DNA of 33,797 nt from JACJYE01 sp964432875 (lineage in GTDB: Bacteria; Bacteroidota; Bacteroidia; Chitinophagales; Saprospiraceae), in NCBI GenBank assembly GCA_964432875.1, contig CAYSPJ010000051.1, forward strand, positions 1-33,797, written 5' to 3'. The notes under the pieces are model-generated. The model had not been told where the DNA came from and did not search any database. It saw only the letters and a list, made by a program, of their open reading frames with translations. The position numbers were made by a program, and so were the translations under genes. Of the stretch, positions 8,397-15,689 are shown piece by piece (position 1 is the stretch's first letter; every line of letters begins with the position of its first letter).

Positions 8397-8518
8397 CATT
8401 TAAATATAGCGGCTTTCGACGGTTTAAATACACAAGCTGCTGTCATTCAATTAATCAGCGGAGCGGCGGGCTGAAATTTCCGCCGGGCTAATATTAAACC
8501 ACAAAAAACAAAAAAGCA

Positions 8519-10105
8519 ATGCTGATGCGCTGCACCGTCTTGATTTTCGCTTTCCTCGCCGCTACTTGCCTGGCAGTGGCACAGGCCAATTTAAATGTTT
8601 CTTTATTTGGGCAGTACAATCCCAACGATGGGCGTGCTTCTGGCTCCTGGGGCTACGTAGCGCCTGACGGTACGGAATATGCCCTGTTGGGTGCCCAGAC
8701 CGGGACAGCGGTGGTGCGCATCGCCGGTCCCAACCAACTGGAAGAAGTCGCTTTCATCCCTGGCTTCGCTTCCAGTTGGCGCGAGCTGACGGTGGTAGGC
8801 CAGCACGCCTACGTCGTCACCGAAGGTAACGGCTCGCCCCACTACGGCATGCAAGTCATCAGCCTGGAGCAGCTGCCTGATACGGCTTTCTTATTGGCGG
8901 CTTATGCTGAAACCTTTACCCGGGGGCACATCATTCAGGCCGACATCTTCCAGGAAGCGCCCTACGTCTATGTTTGTGGCACTACTGCCACCGGGGGCGT
9001 CCATATCCTGGATGTTTCCAATCCGGCAGCTCCGGTCGAAACGGGCCTCTACCGGCCTGGCTATTACATCCACGACTGTCACGTGCGGGGCGATATCCTC
9101 TTTGCCGCAGCATTTTTTGAAGGCACGGTGGATATTGTGGATATTTCAGACCGCTCCAACCCCCAATTGATTGATCGGCTGCTTGACCCTGGCGGCAATA
9201 CCCACAGCATGTCCACAACGGAGGATTTGCGCTACCTGTTTATAGCAGATGAACAGGATGGCCTGCCAGGGCGGATTTTTGACATTCAAAACATCGGCCA
9301 GCCGGTCGAGGTAGCCACCTATACCGCCAATCCGCTCAGCCTGGTGCACAACCCTTATATCCGTGGAGATTATGCTTTTCTTGCTCATAATGCGGAAGGC
9401 TTGCGCGTACTCGATCTGGCTGACCCGGCTACACCGGTAGAAGTGGGCCGCTACGATACTTATCCCATCGGCACTGGCGGGGGCAATCACGGGCTGTGGT
9501 CCGCTTGGCCCTATCTGCCTTCTGGCAGAATACTTGGCGGCAATCGGGAAGATGGCTTGTACGTCTGGAGTTTCAACAACGCCCGCGCTGGCCGCTTCTA
9601 CGGGCAGGTGCGGGATTCCCTGACCGGCTCGCCTTTATTCAACGCCTCTATCGCCGTGCAAGGCACCAGCGATGTTTTAAAATCTGATCTCGATGGCCGC
9701 TTCAGGAAAGGCTATCTACCCGGCACTTATGAGCTGGATGTTTCTTTCCCTGGCTACTCCCCCAAAACAATCAGCGTCACGCTGGAAGCGGACAGCCAGG
9801 AAAACCTGTTGATCGAATTGAGCAGCCCGGCTTCGGGAATAGCAGGGGGGAGCACTGCGCCGCTCGCCCGCGTTTTCCCCAATCCGCTTCCTGCGGGCGC
9901 GGTACTCCGCATGGAGTGTGCCGTGCCAATCAAAAGGGTCTTGTTGTATGACGCTGCGGGGCGGCTGTTGCGCGAGCATGTTACAGATCAGCCTGGCATT
10001 CATCTGGAAATCCCTTGGCGCAATTTACCGCCTGGCAGCTACTGGTATGCCGCCGAAGGCCAGGGCGGCCAAACGCTGGGGGCAGGCAAGCTGATTGGGC
10101 AGTGA
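8519..10105 (+). CDS. Secreted choice-of-anchor B (LVIVD propeller) protein with T9SS sorting domain
   Basis: The 528-residue product has a signal peptide (LIFAFLAATCLAVAQ). Residues about 25-365 contain repeated blades with LVIVD-like strands such as GVHILDVSNPAAPVETG, TVDIVDISDRSNPQLI and GLRVLDLADPATPVEVG. This is the pattern of the choice-of-anchor B domain, a beta-propeller-like fold. Residues about 365-440 (GRFYGQVRDSLTGSPL to LLIELSS) form a carboxypeptidase-regulatory-like beta-sandwich. Residues about 452-528 begin ARVFPNPLPAG and are a type A T9SS sorting domain. It is expected to be secreted and attached to the surface. No catalytic function is visible. ATGs at 8519 and 8525 are both possible starts. 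Confidence 0.85.
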   Translation: MLMRCTVLIFAFLAATCLAVAQANLNVSLFGQYNPNDGRASGSWGYVAPDGTEYALLGAQTGTAVVRIAGPNQLEEVAFIPGFASSWRELTVVGQHAYVVTEGNGSPHYGMQVISLEQLPDTAFLLAAYAETFTRGHIIQADIFQEAPYVYVCGTTATGGVHILDVSNPAAPVETGLYRPGYYIHDCHVRGDILFAAAFFEGTVDIVDISDRSNPQLIDRLLDPGGNTHSMSTTEDLRYLFIADEQDGLPGRIFDIQNIGQPVEVATYTANPLSLVHNPYIRGDYAFLAHNAEGLRVLDLADPATPVEVGRYDTYPIGTGGGNHGLWSAWPYLPSGRILGGNREDGLYVWSFNNARAGRFYGQVRDSLTGSPLFNASIAVQGTSDVLKSDLDGRFRKGYLPGTYELDVSFPGYSPKTISVTLEADSQENLLIELSSPASGIAGGSTAPLARVFPNPLPAGAVLRMECAVPIKRVLLYDAAGRLLREHVTDQPGIHLEIPWRNLPPGSYWYAAEGQGGQTLGAGKLIGQ

Positions 10106-10146
10106 GCTGGCGAGATTAGCCCCTGAGCGCTAAGGCCATCTGGAAA

Positions 10147-10701
10147 TCAGCTTCCTCCCCACTTCCACTGCCGGAAAAACTCCCAGGTGACCAGCCCGAT
10201 ACAAACGGCGATGTTGAGCGAATGCTTGGTGCCATACTGCGGCACTTCAATACAGCCATCGGCTATGGCAACCACCTCTTCGCTGACCCCGTCGACCTCA
10301 TTGCCGAAGACCAGGGCGTACTTTTGCCCTGGCTGCACGCGCACGTCCTGCAGCCAAACGCGCTCGCTGGCTTGCTCGACGGCAAAGACCAGATAGCCTT
10401 CGGCTTGCAGCTGCCGGGCTAGTGCTGCTGCATCAGCCTCATAAGCCCAGTCCATCGATTCGGTCGCGCCGATGGCGGTTTTGAGGATTTCCCGATGGGG
10501 TGGGGTAGCGGTGATGCCGCAAAGGTAGAGCTTCTCCAGGGTGAAGGCATCGGCCGTGCGGAAAGCAGCGCCGACGTTGAGGGCAGAGCGGACATTGTCT
10601 AGCACTAAAACCAGCGGGGCTTTAGGTTGCGCTTTGAAAGCGGCTATATCGGGGCGCTGGAGCTCTTTCAGGCTCAATTTGCGCGGAGGTTTATTTGGCA
10701 T
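10147..10701 (-). CDS. SpoU/TrmH family RNA 2'-O-methyltransferase
   Basis: The 184-residue protein carries all three SpoU motifs in order: NVRSALNVGAAFRTADAF near residue 36, KYALVFGNEVDGVSEEV near residue 126, and IEVPQYGTKHSLNIAVC near residue 151. Together they form the trefoil-knot SAM site of TrmH-type tRNA or rRNA ribose methyltransferases. The enzyme is compact, without an N-terminal substrate-binding domain, similar in size to the single-domain members. The target nucleotide cannot be told from sequence. The gene begins 16 bases after the stop of the PMT-like gene on the same strand, so it is probably read from that promoter. Confidence 0.9.
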   Translation of the reverse strand: MPNKPPRKLSLKELQRPDIAAFKAQPKAPLVLVLDNVRSALNVGAAFRTADAFTLEKLYLCGITATPPHREILKTAIGATESMDWAYEADAAALARQLQAEGYLVFAVEQASERVWLQDVRVQPGQKYALVFGNEVDGVSEEVVAIADGCIEVPQYGTKHSLNIAVCIGLVTWEFFRQWKWGGS

Positions 10702-10717
10702 AAGCAGCTTGAGTATA

Positions 10718-12169
10718 CTATTGTGAAGGTTCTATTTGACCCAGGTGATTGCCTTCTTCCGGAGGTGCCTTTGCAAATAAGGACACCCTCACTCCGCGGC
10801 GGTGGAATTCCTTTTTAAGGCCCCACATATCGTGCAATTCCCGGATTTCCTCATCCGAAAAATCGTTCATCACATTGGAGTAGAAAATGTAGCGGTCAGT
10901 GGCCAGGTCTTTGGGTTTCATGCCGCGTTGCTGGCCGTTGAGCTCTTTGAAATTCAGCGGGCCGATTTCGGGGAAAGCCGTCCCAACCTCTTCCAGGGGG
11001 ATTTGGCGCTCGTCGAGGTAGTCCAGCATTTGTCGGCGTAGTTGGTAATAGGGCAGGTGAGCCAGGGTGCTGTCCCAGCCTTGCGATATTTGGTCGGGAT
11101 AAACCCAGAGGTTGCCGGTGAGCAGGCCGGCGAAGGCCAAGCTGAAGAAGGCATAACGCCAGCGCAGCGCCAGGTAGCCATGGATGAGCAAGGCATGAAA
11201 AAGCACCGTCAACGCCAGAAAGGCGGGCAAGAGGTAGCGATGGCCGTGCAGGCCCTTGTACATCAGGAAGGTATAACTCATCAACGGCAGCGCCAGGGCA
11301 AATAGCCAAGCTGCGTGCCGGATGGGTTGGCTGAGGTGGCGCGACAGTTTCAAACGGCGGTAAGCCATCCAGAACAGCAGCGGCCAGAGGAAGACGCGGC
11401 CGAAGTCGAGCAAGCGCCAAGCCAGCACTGCCAGGTTTTTGGCAAAATCGCGGGGCCCTGCCCGATCAAAGAACACCGCCCAGGGGGCATCGGCATGGTA
11501 GCCGATCCAGCCTTTCTGCTGGTAGTGGTAGTAGAGGAAGGCAAAAGCCAGCAGCCCGCTGGGCAGATAGGGTACGGCTTTGCGCAAGGGCGTCAGCCAA
11601 TCCCAGCGGCGTTGGATAGCCAGCTCGAAACTGTAGAGCAGCACTACCGCCATCATGCCCCGGGTGCTGATAACAGCCAGGAGTAAGGCCCCGATTAATT
11701 TTGGGCCCTCCTTTTGGTACAGCACCCCATACAGGCCCAGGAGGAAAGCAAACACCAGCGCCAGGTCGGGGCTGACCAGGATGCTCTGTGCCGCCAATAC
11801 TGGGTCGGCCAGTGCCAGGAGGGCAAACATCCAGCTATGCTGCCGCCCGCCAAAGTAATCGCCCAGACGGAAAAGCAGCACCACGCTGCCCAGTAGGAAG
11901 GGCAGCATGGCCAGGTGGCTTACTGCCAGGCTCTTGCCAAAGAGCTTCCACGCCAGGGCCAGGTACATCCCGAAGCCGGGCGGGTGCCCACTATCGATCT
12001 CGTCGGGTAAGAGCAGGTAGCGGAAATCGTGTTCGTAATACCAATGGGCGTGTTTAGAGGCTAGTTGGATGGTGTCCCAAAAAAAAGGGTTGTGCCGTGA
12101 CAGCCAAGTTGCCAAGGCGCCCCCGATCAAGAGCAGCGTGAAAATGATGTTTCGGGTGAGGTGTTTCAT
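10718..12169 (-). CDS. PMT-like polytopic glycosyltransferase (GT-C fold)
   Basis: The start at 12169 gives MKHLTRNIIFTLLLIGGALA and 483 residues. The frame is open nine codons further, but MKHLTRN is the better membrane-protein start and lies downstream of the promoter box. There are about 10-11 membrane segments. The first loop has FFWDTIQLASKHAHWYYEHD, then DEIDSGHPPGFGMYLALAW, the acidic-plus-HPP pattern of family 39-like mannosyltransferases using lipid-linked sugar donors. The C-terminal about 110 residues are soluble and probably periplasmic. It resembles the other GT-C gene (5779-7365) only in fold. The acceptor is unknown. It probably forms an operon with the SpoU gene. Confidence 0.75.
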   Translation of the reverse strand: MKHLTRNIIFTLLLIGGALATWLSRHNPFFWDTIQLASKHAHWYYEHDFRYLLLPDEIDSGHPPGFGMYLALAWKLFGKSLAVSHLAMLPFLLGSVVLLFRLGDYFGGRQHSWMFALLALADPVLAAQSILVSPDLALVFAFLLGLYGVLYQKEGPKLIGALLLAVISTRGMMAVVLLYSFELAIQRRWDWLTPLRKAVPYLPSGLLAFAFLYYHYQQKGWIGYHADAPWAVFFDRAGPRDFAKNLAVLAWRLLDFGRVFLWPLLFWMAYRRLKLSRHLSQPIRHAAWLFALALPLMSYTFLMYKGLHGHRYLLPAFLALTVLFHALLIHGYLALRWRYAFFSLAFAGLLTGNLWVYPDQISQGWDSTLAHLPYYQLRRQMLDYLDERQIPLEEVGTAFPEIGPLNFKELNGQQRGMKPKDLATDRYIFYSNVMNDFSDEEIRELHDMWGLKKEFHRRGVRVSLFAKAPPEEGNHLGQIEPSQ

Positions 12170-12227
12170 CGGCGATGCATCATTTCCCCCAAGCACTGTA
12201 TGCCACTAGGAAGTTTCTTCATGAGTG

Positions 12228-12235
12228 CAAAGATA
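12228..12235 (-). promoter_or_regulatory. Bacteroidota -7 box for the PMT-like gene
   Basis: The minus strand reads TATCTTTG, a perfect TAnnTTTG match in the 121-base gap between the nuclease gene and the PMT-like gene, about 59 bases before the start codon. A -33 element at the usual spacing is not evident. Confidence 0.55.
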
Positions 12236-12290
12236 AGGCTTTTCCGCTTTGCTAGGGATAGCAACCGGCACAAGCTGCGCAGCAGGGAGA

Positions 12291-13685
12291 TCAGTACTTC
12301 AACACCCGCAGCCCGCCATCTTTACTGAGGCAGCGTTGGATGATGCGGGTCGTCTCTGGGTTGCCTGGGTAGGGGCGGATGGCGTCGCGCAGGCAGTCGG
12401 CTTGACCGTTGAGCTGATCTTGAGTGATGTAGCCAAAGCCGCAGAAGCCGCCGCCTTCCACCATAATGACAGCATGTTCATCAGCATCGCGGCCTTGGTC
12501 GAGGATGAAGAAGTCTTCGCTGAAGACGGTGGAGAGGGCTTCTTGGGCGAGGGCCGCACGTTCATTATAATCGGTAGCCGGCTCCAGGCCGGCGCAGGCA
12601 CCCTGGCATTGTTTGAGGTGGTAGTGGAAACAAGCGCCTTTGCCGGGCTGCAGGCCGCTGAGGCGTGGGCAAAGCGCATAGGCCTCCTGCGCCCGGCCGA
12701 GCTGAGCCTTGGCGTGGCTCAGCTTGGGGTGCTCCGAGATGATAGCGTATTGTTTGGCGGTTTTGGCGGTCACCTGGGCGATGTCAAAACAGAGGTAGCC
12801 GGCTTCATTAACAAAGCCGTGCAACGCATACGGGAAGCGCTGCTGGCGCTGCGCCCGGTTGACCGCTGGCCGCAGGCGCTTGATTTCATGCGATTCCAGC
12901 AGGAGGGCTACCAGCTCGCTGCCCGTCAGCTCGTAAGAGATATCCGCAGCGCTCTGTTGCAGCTTGCCGGCTTTTGCCGTCTTGTCGGCAAAGTGCTCGG
13001 CCACCCGTTTTTTGATGTTGATGCTCTTGCCGACGTAAACCACATCGCCCTGGGCATCGTGGAAGTAGTAAACCCCGCAGGCCTCGGGCAGGGCATGGAT
13101 TTTTTCCAGGCTGATGTTTTTAGGCAATAGCGATTCTTTGATGCCGAGGTTGATCATCTGATCGGCCTCTTTTTCGTTCTCTTCGCTGGCCAGGATGCGG
13201 CGTAGCAGCTCGGCAGTGGCCTCGGCATCGCCCAGTGCGCGGTGGCGCCCATTGATGGGGATGCCCAGCGACGCGGCCAGCCGCCCCAGGCTATAGGACG
13301 GCAGCCCAGGGAAAGCCTTGCGCCCCAGGCGCACCGTACACAATAGCTTGCGGCTGAAAGTATATCCCAGCCGGTTGAACTCCTCGCGCAAAAAGCTATA
13401 GTCAAAGCGCACGTTGTGGGCAACAAAGATGGCGCCTTCAGTCATCTCTACAATTTGGCGGGCCAGTTCGTAAAATTTGGGCTGCCCCTGCACCATCTCC
13501 TGCGTGATGCCGGTGAGTTGGGTGATGCCATAAGGGATGTAGCACTCGGGGTCGACCAGCGAACTGAAGGTCTTCAGCACTTCATGGCCATCATGTAGCA
13601 CGATGGCGACTTCGATGACCCGGTCGCGGGCGGCTTGCCCTCCGGTAGTTTCCAAATCGACGACGGCGTAGCGCTTTTGTTTCAT
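12291..13685 (-). CDS. DnaQ-like 3'-5' exonuclease fused to a GIY-YIG endonuclease (UvrC/Cho-like)
   Basis: The 464-residue protein has two nuclease modules. Residues 1-165 are a DEDDh exonuclease: D10 and E12 in VVDLETTG, D95 in NVRFDYSFL, and H148 with D153 in HRALGDAEA. Residues about 200-280 are a GIY-YIG module with GVYYF, VYVGKS and IKKRV, followed by the UvrC-like ELVALLLESHEIKRLRPAVN. The rest (about 280-464) includes a Cys-containing stretch (CPRLSGLQPG, CFHYHLKQCQGACAG) like the part after the GIY-YIG domain of UvrC and Cho. The combination is known in bacteria and is assigned to DNA repair or processing. The gene has its own well-formed promoter (13705-13735). Confidence 0.88.
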   Translation of the reverse strand: MKQKRYAVVDLETTGGQAARDRVIEVAIVLHDGHEVLKTFSSLVDPECYIPYGITQLTGITQEMVQGQPKFYELARQIVEMTEGAIFVAHNVRFDYSFLREEFNRLGYTFSRKLLCTVRLGRKAFPGLPSYSLGRLAASLGIPINGRHRALGDAEATAELLRRILASEENEKEADQMINLGIKESLLPKNISLEKIHALPEACGVYYFHDAQGDVVYVGKSINIKKRVAEHFADKTAKAGKLQQSAADISYELTGSELVALLLESHEIKRLRPAVNRAQRQQRFPYALHGFVNEAGYLCFDIAQVTAKTAKQYAIISEHPKLSHAKAQLGRAQEAYALCPRLSGLQPGKGACFHYHLKQCQGACAGLEPATDYNERAALAQEALSTVFSEDFFILDQGRDADEHAVIMVEGGGFCGFGYITQDQLNGQADCLRDAIRPYPGNPETTRIIQRCLSKDGGLRVLKY

Positions 13686-13704
13686 GCTTAAAACGATTTG
13701 GTTG

Positions 13705-13735
13705 CAAAGCTAAACATTTTGTCTTAATGCTCAAA
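13705..13735 (-). promoter_or_regulatory. Complete Bacteroidota promoter for the exonuclease/GIY-YIG gene
   Basis: On the minus strand TTTG (13735-13732) is followed after exactly 19 bases by TAGCTTTG (13712-13705). This matches the Bacteroidota consensus in both boxes and spacing. The start codon at 13685 is 19 bases beyond the -7 box, so the leader is very short. Confidence 0.75.
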
Positions 13736-13838
13736 ATAATTCTCCTTCTTTGACAAATAGCTTGGCTTACCCCCGGCCCAATTTCGAGCTATAAGCCCCC
13801 AAAGAGCTGGCCGCTTCTTCAGGTGGCCAAAGATTTGG

Positions 13839-15434
13839 TTAACGCTCGCCGCCCTCCCCCGGTTGGCGGATTTCAAAGGACTCATCGGTCTTGGCCTGCC
13901 GCACCATTTCGCGCACATCGGCCAGCAGTTGTTTGGCGTCGTAGACGATGCCGTCTTTGATGGTGTATTTCACGCCGCCAGCCCGCACCACCTCGTTGTC
14001 GGCGGTGAGTTGGATGGCGCCGGTGCCGTAGAGCAGTTGCAGGTTTTGCAAGGGGTTCTCGGCAATGATGACCAGGTCGGCCAGCTTGCCGATTTCGACG
14101 GTGCCGATGAGCTGGTCTGCGCCCAAGGCTTCGGCGCCATTGAGGGTGGCCGAGCGGATGACCTCCAGGGGGTGGAAGCCGGCCTCGCGCAACAGCTCCA
14201 GCTCGCGGATGTAGGCGAAGCCGTAGAGCTGGTAGATGAAGCCTGAATCAGAGCCGGCAGTGACGCGGCCGCCGCGGTTTTTGTATTCCCGCACGAATTC
14301 CATCCACAGGCGGTAGTTTTCCCGCCAGGTGATTTCCTGCTCGGTGCCCCAGGTATGCCAGTAGGAGCCATGGGAAATGCGGCTGGGCATGTAGAAGCGC
14401 CACAGCGAAGGCATGGTGTACTCCTCGTGCCACTCGGCCCGGCGGGCCCGCATCAGGTCGCGGTTGGCTTCGTAGATGTTAAAAGTGGGGTCTAGGGTGA
14501 AATCCAGGGCCAGGAGTTCATCCATCACCTTATTCCAATGTTCGGAATGGGGCGGGGCAGCTTGTTGCCAGAGCTTGCCGGCTTCTTCGAAGCGGTGTTG
14601 TTCGTTCTGGTAGTTGTAATCCAGGGGATAGTCCTGCACGGTGCGGTCGTTGAAGAGCGCTTCGGGCAGGCCATACCAATGCTCCAGGGTGGTCAGCCCG
14701 GCGCGGGCCGATTGCAAGGCATTCCAGCGGGCTACGTCCATTTGGGCGTGGTGGCAAGCGGAGCGTAGGCCGAGCTTTTTGTTCTCCTCCAGGGCGGCGG
14801 CCATGAGGTCGGGCGGGGCACCGAAGAACTTGATGCCATCGGCACCTTTTTGGGCGTTGAGGCGCACCCATTGGCGCGCTTGTTCGGGGGTGCTGATGGG
14901 CTCGTCGCTATCCTGGCCAAAATAGCTGTAGGCATAGATGCGCGGAGCGGTGATCTCGTTTTTAGCGCTGCGCTCGCGGTGCTGCAGCGTCCAATCCAAC
15001 CCATTGCCGCAGGAGGGGTCGCGGATGGTGGTGATGCCGTGCCCCAGCCACAGCTTAAAGACATACTCTGCATCAGCCCCCTGGGCCCGGCCGCCGATAT
15101 GGCCGTGCAAATCGACAAAGCCCGGCAGCAAGTACATGCCCTGGCAGTCGAGCTCGCGGCCGCCTTCCTTCAACTTGGGCCGCCCCTCGGGCTCAATGGG
15201 CAGCCCGGGATAACCCACGGTCGCTATCCGGGCGATGCGGTTGCCTTCGATTACGATATCGATCGGCCCGCGCGGCGGCGCGCCATTGCCGTTGATGAGG
15301 GTCACGCCCCGGATGATGAGCTGCTCAAAAGGGCCTTCGCCTTCCTGGCGGTCGGGGGCCGGCCGCACTTGGGCGGTCAGCTGGCAGGCCCACAAGGCGG
15401 CCAAAAGGAGGATGGTGTATTGCTTGCCGATCAT
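13839..15434 (-). CDS. Secreted amidohydrolase (metal-dependent hydrolase)
   Basis: The 531-residue product has a signal peptide (ILLLAALWACQLTAQ). Residues about 35-105 give the small beta domain (LIIRGVTLINGNGAPP, LPGFVDLHGH). The amidohydrolase metal ligands can be placed at H110 and H112, K202 (DGIKFF), H228 or H229, H252 (TLEHWYG) and D396 (TAGSDSG). The tail ALGADQLIGTVEIGKLADLV returns to the small domain. This matches the imidazolonepropionase/prolidase-like branch, whose exported members hydrolyse peptide-like or cyclic amide substrates. A short linker before the small domain is charged (RPAPDRQEGEGP). The substrate is unknown. It is divergent from the caspase gene, separated by 255 bases. 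Confidence 0.85.
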   Translation of the reverse strand: MIGKQYTILLLAALWACQLTAQVRPAPDRQEGEGPFEQLIIRGVTLINGNGAPPRGPIDIVIEGNRIARIATVGYPGLPIEPEGRPKLKEGGRELDCQGMYLLPGFVDLHGHIGGRAQGADAEYVFKLWLGHGITTIRDPSCGNGLDWTLQHRERSAKNEITAPRIYAYSYFGQDSDEPISTPEQARQWVRLNAQKGADGIKFFGAPPDLMAAALEENKKLGLRSACHHAQMDVARWNALQSARAGLTTLEHWYGLPEALFNDRTVQDYPLDYNYQNEQHRFEEAGKLWQQAAPPHSEHWNKVMDELLALDFTLDPTFNIYEANRDLMRARRAEWHEEYTMPSLWRFYMPSRISHGSYWHTWGTEQEITWRENYRLWMEFVREYKNRGGRVTAGSDSGFIYQLYGFAYIRELELLREAGFHPLEVIRSATLNGAEALGADQLIGTVEIGKLADLVIIAENPLQNLQLLYGTGAIQLTADNEVVRAGGVKYTIKDGIVYDAKQLLADVREMVRQAKTDESFEIRQPGEGGER

Positions 15435-15559
15435 GCTGCTTGGTATTGTTTTAAGGGCACAGAATTACGATTTTTTTGCCACTTTCCAATTGATTGCCGG
15501 AAAACTTTGTAAAACGCCGCTGCGCGCTGATCGCGCCAGTAGAAGGGATAAGCATATCA

Positions 15560-15568
15560 GGGGGGGGG
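15560..15568. repeat. Homopolymeric G tract (9 G)
   Basis: Nine consecutive G residues lie in the divergent gap between the amidohydrolase (start 15434) and caspase (start 15690) genes. Tracts of this length are prone to slippage. It lies outside both reading frames, so any effect would be on transcription. The remainder of this 255-base gap holds a weak TATCTTAC sequence at 15657-15664 and nothing else I can support. Confidence 0.6.
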
Positions 15569-15689
15569 TATTGATGAAAACGAGCTTTTCAGCTTTGCAT
15601 GCAAGTTTGGGGGAAACTTTTCCTGGCGGGCAGGTGCACCGCTTCCCGAAAACGTTTATCTTACGCATCCAAAAACACCACTAATACCT

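Noticed and set aside
7610..8491. 293-codon open frame on the plus strand over the TerC gene
   Set aside because: It is antisense to a clearly identified TerC gene and has no recognisable family; it is a high-GC shadow.
12249..13130. 293-codon open frame on the plus strand over the nuclease gene
   Set aside because: It is antisense to the exonuclease/GIY-YIG gene, whose motifs are intact.
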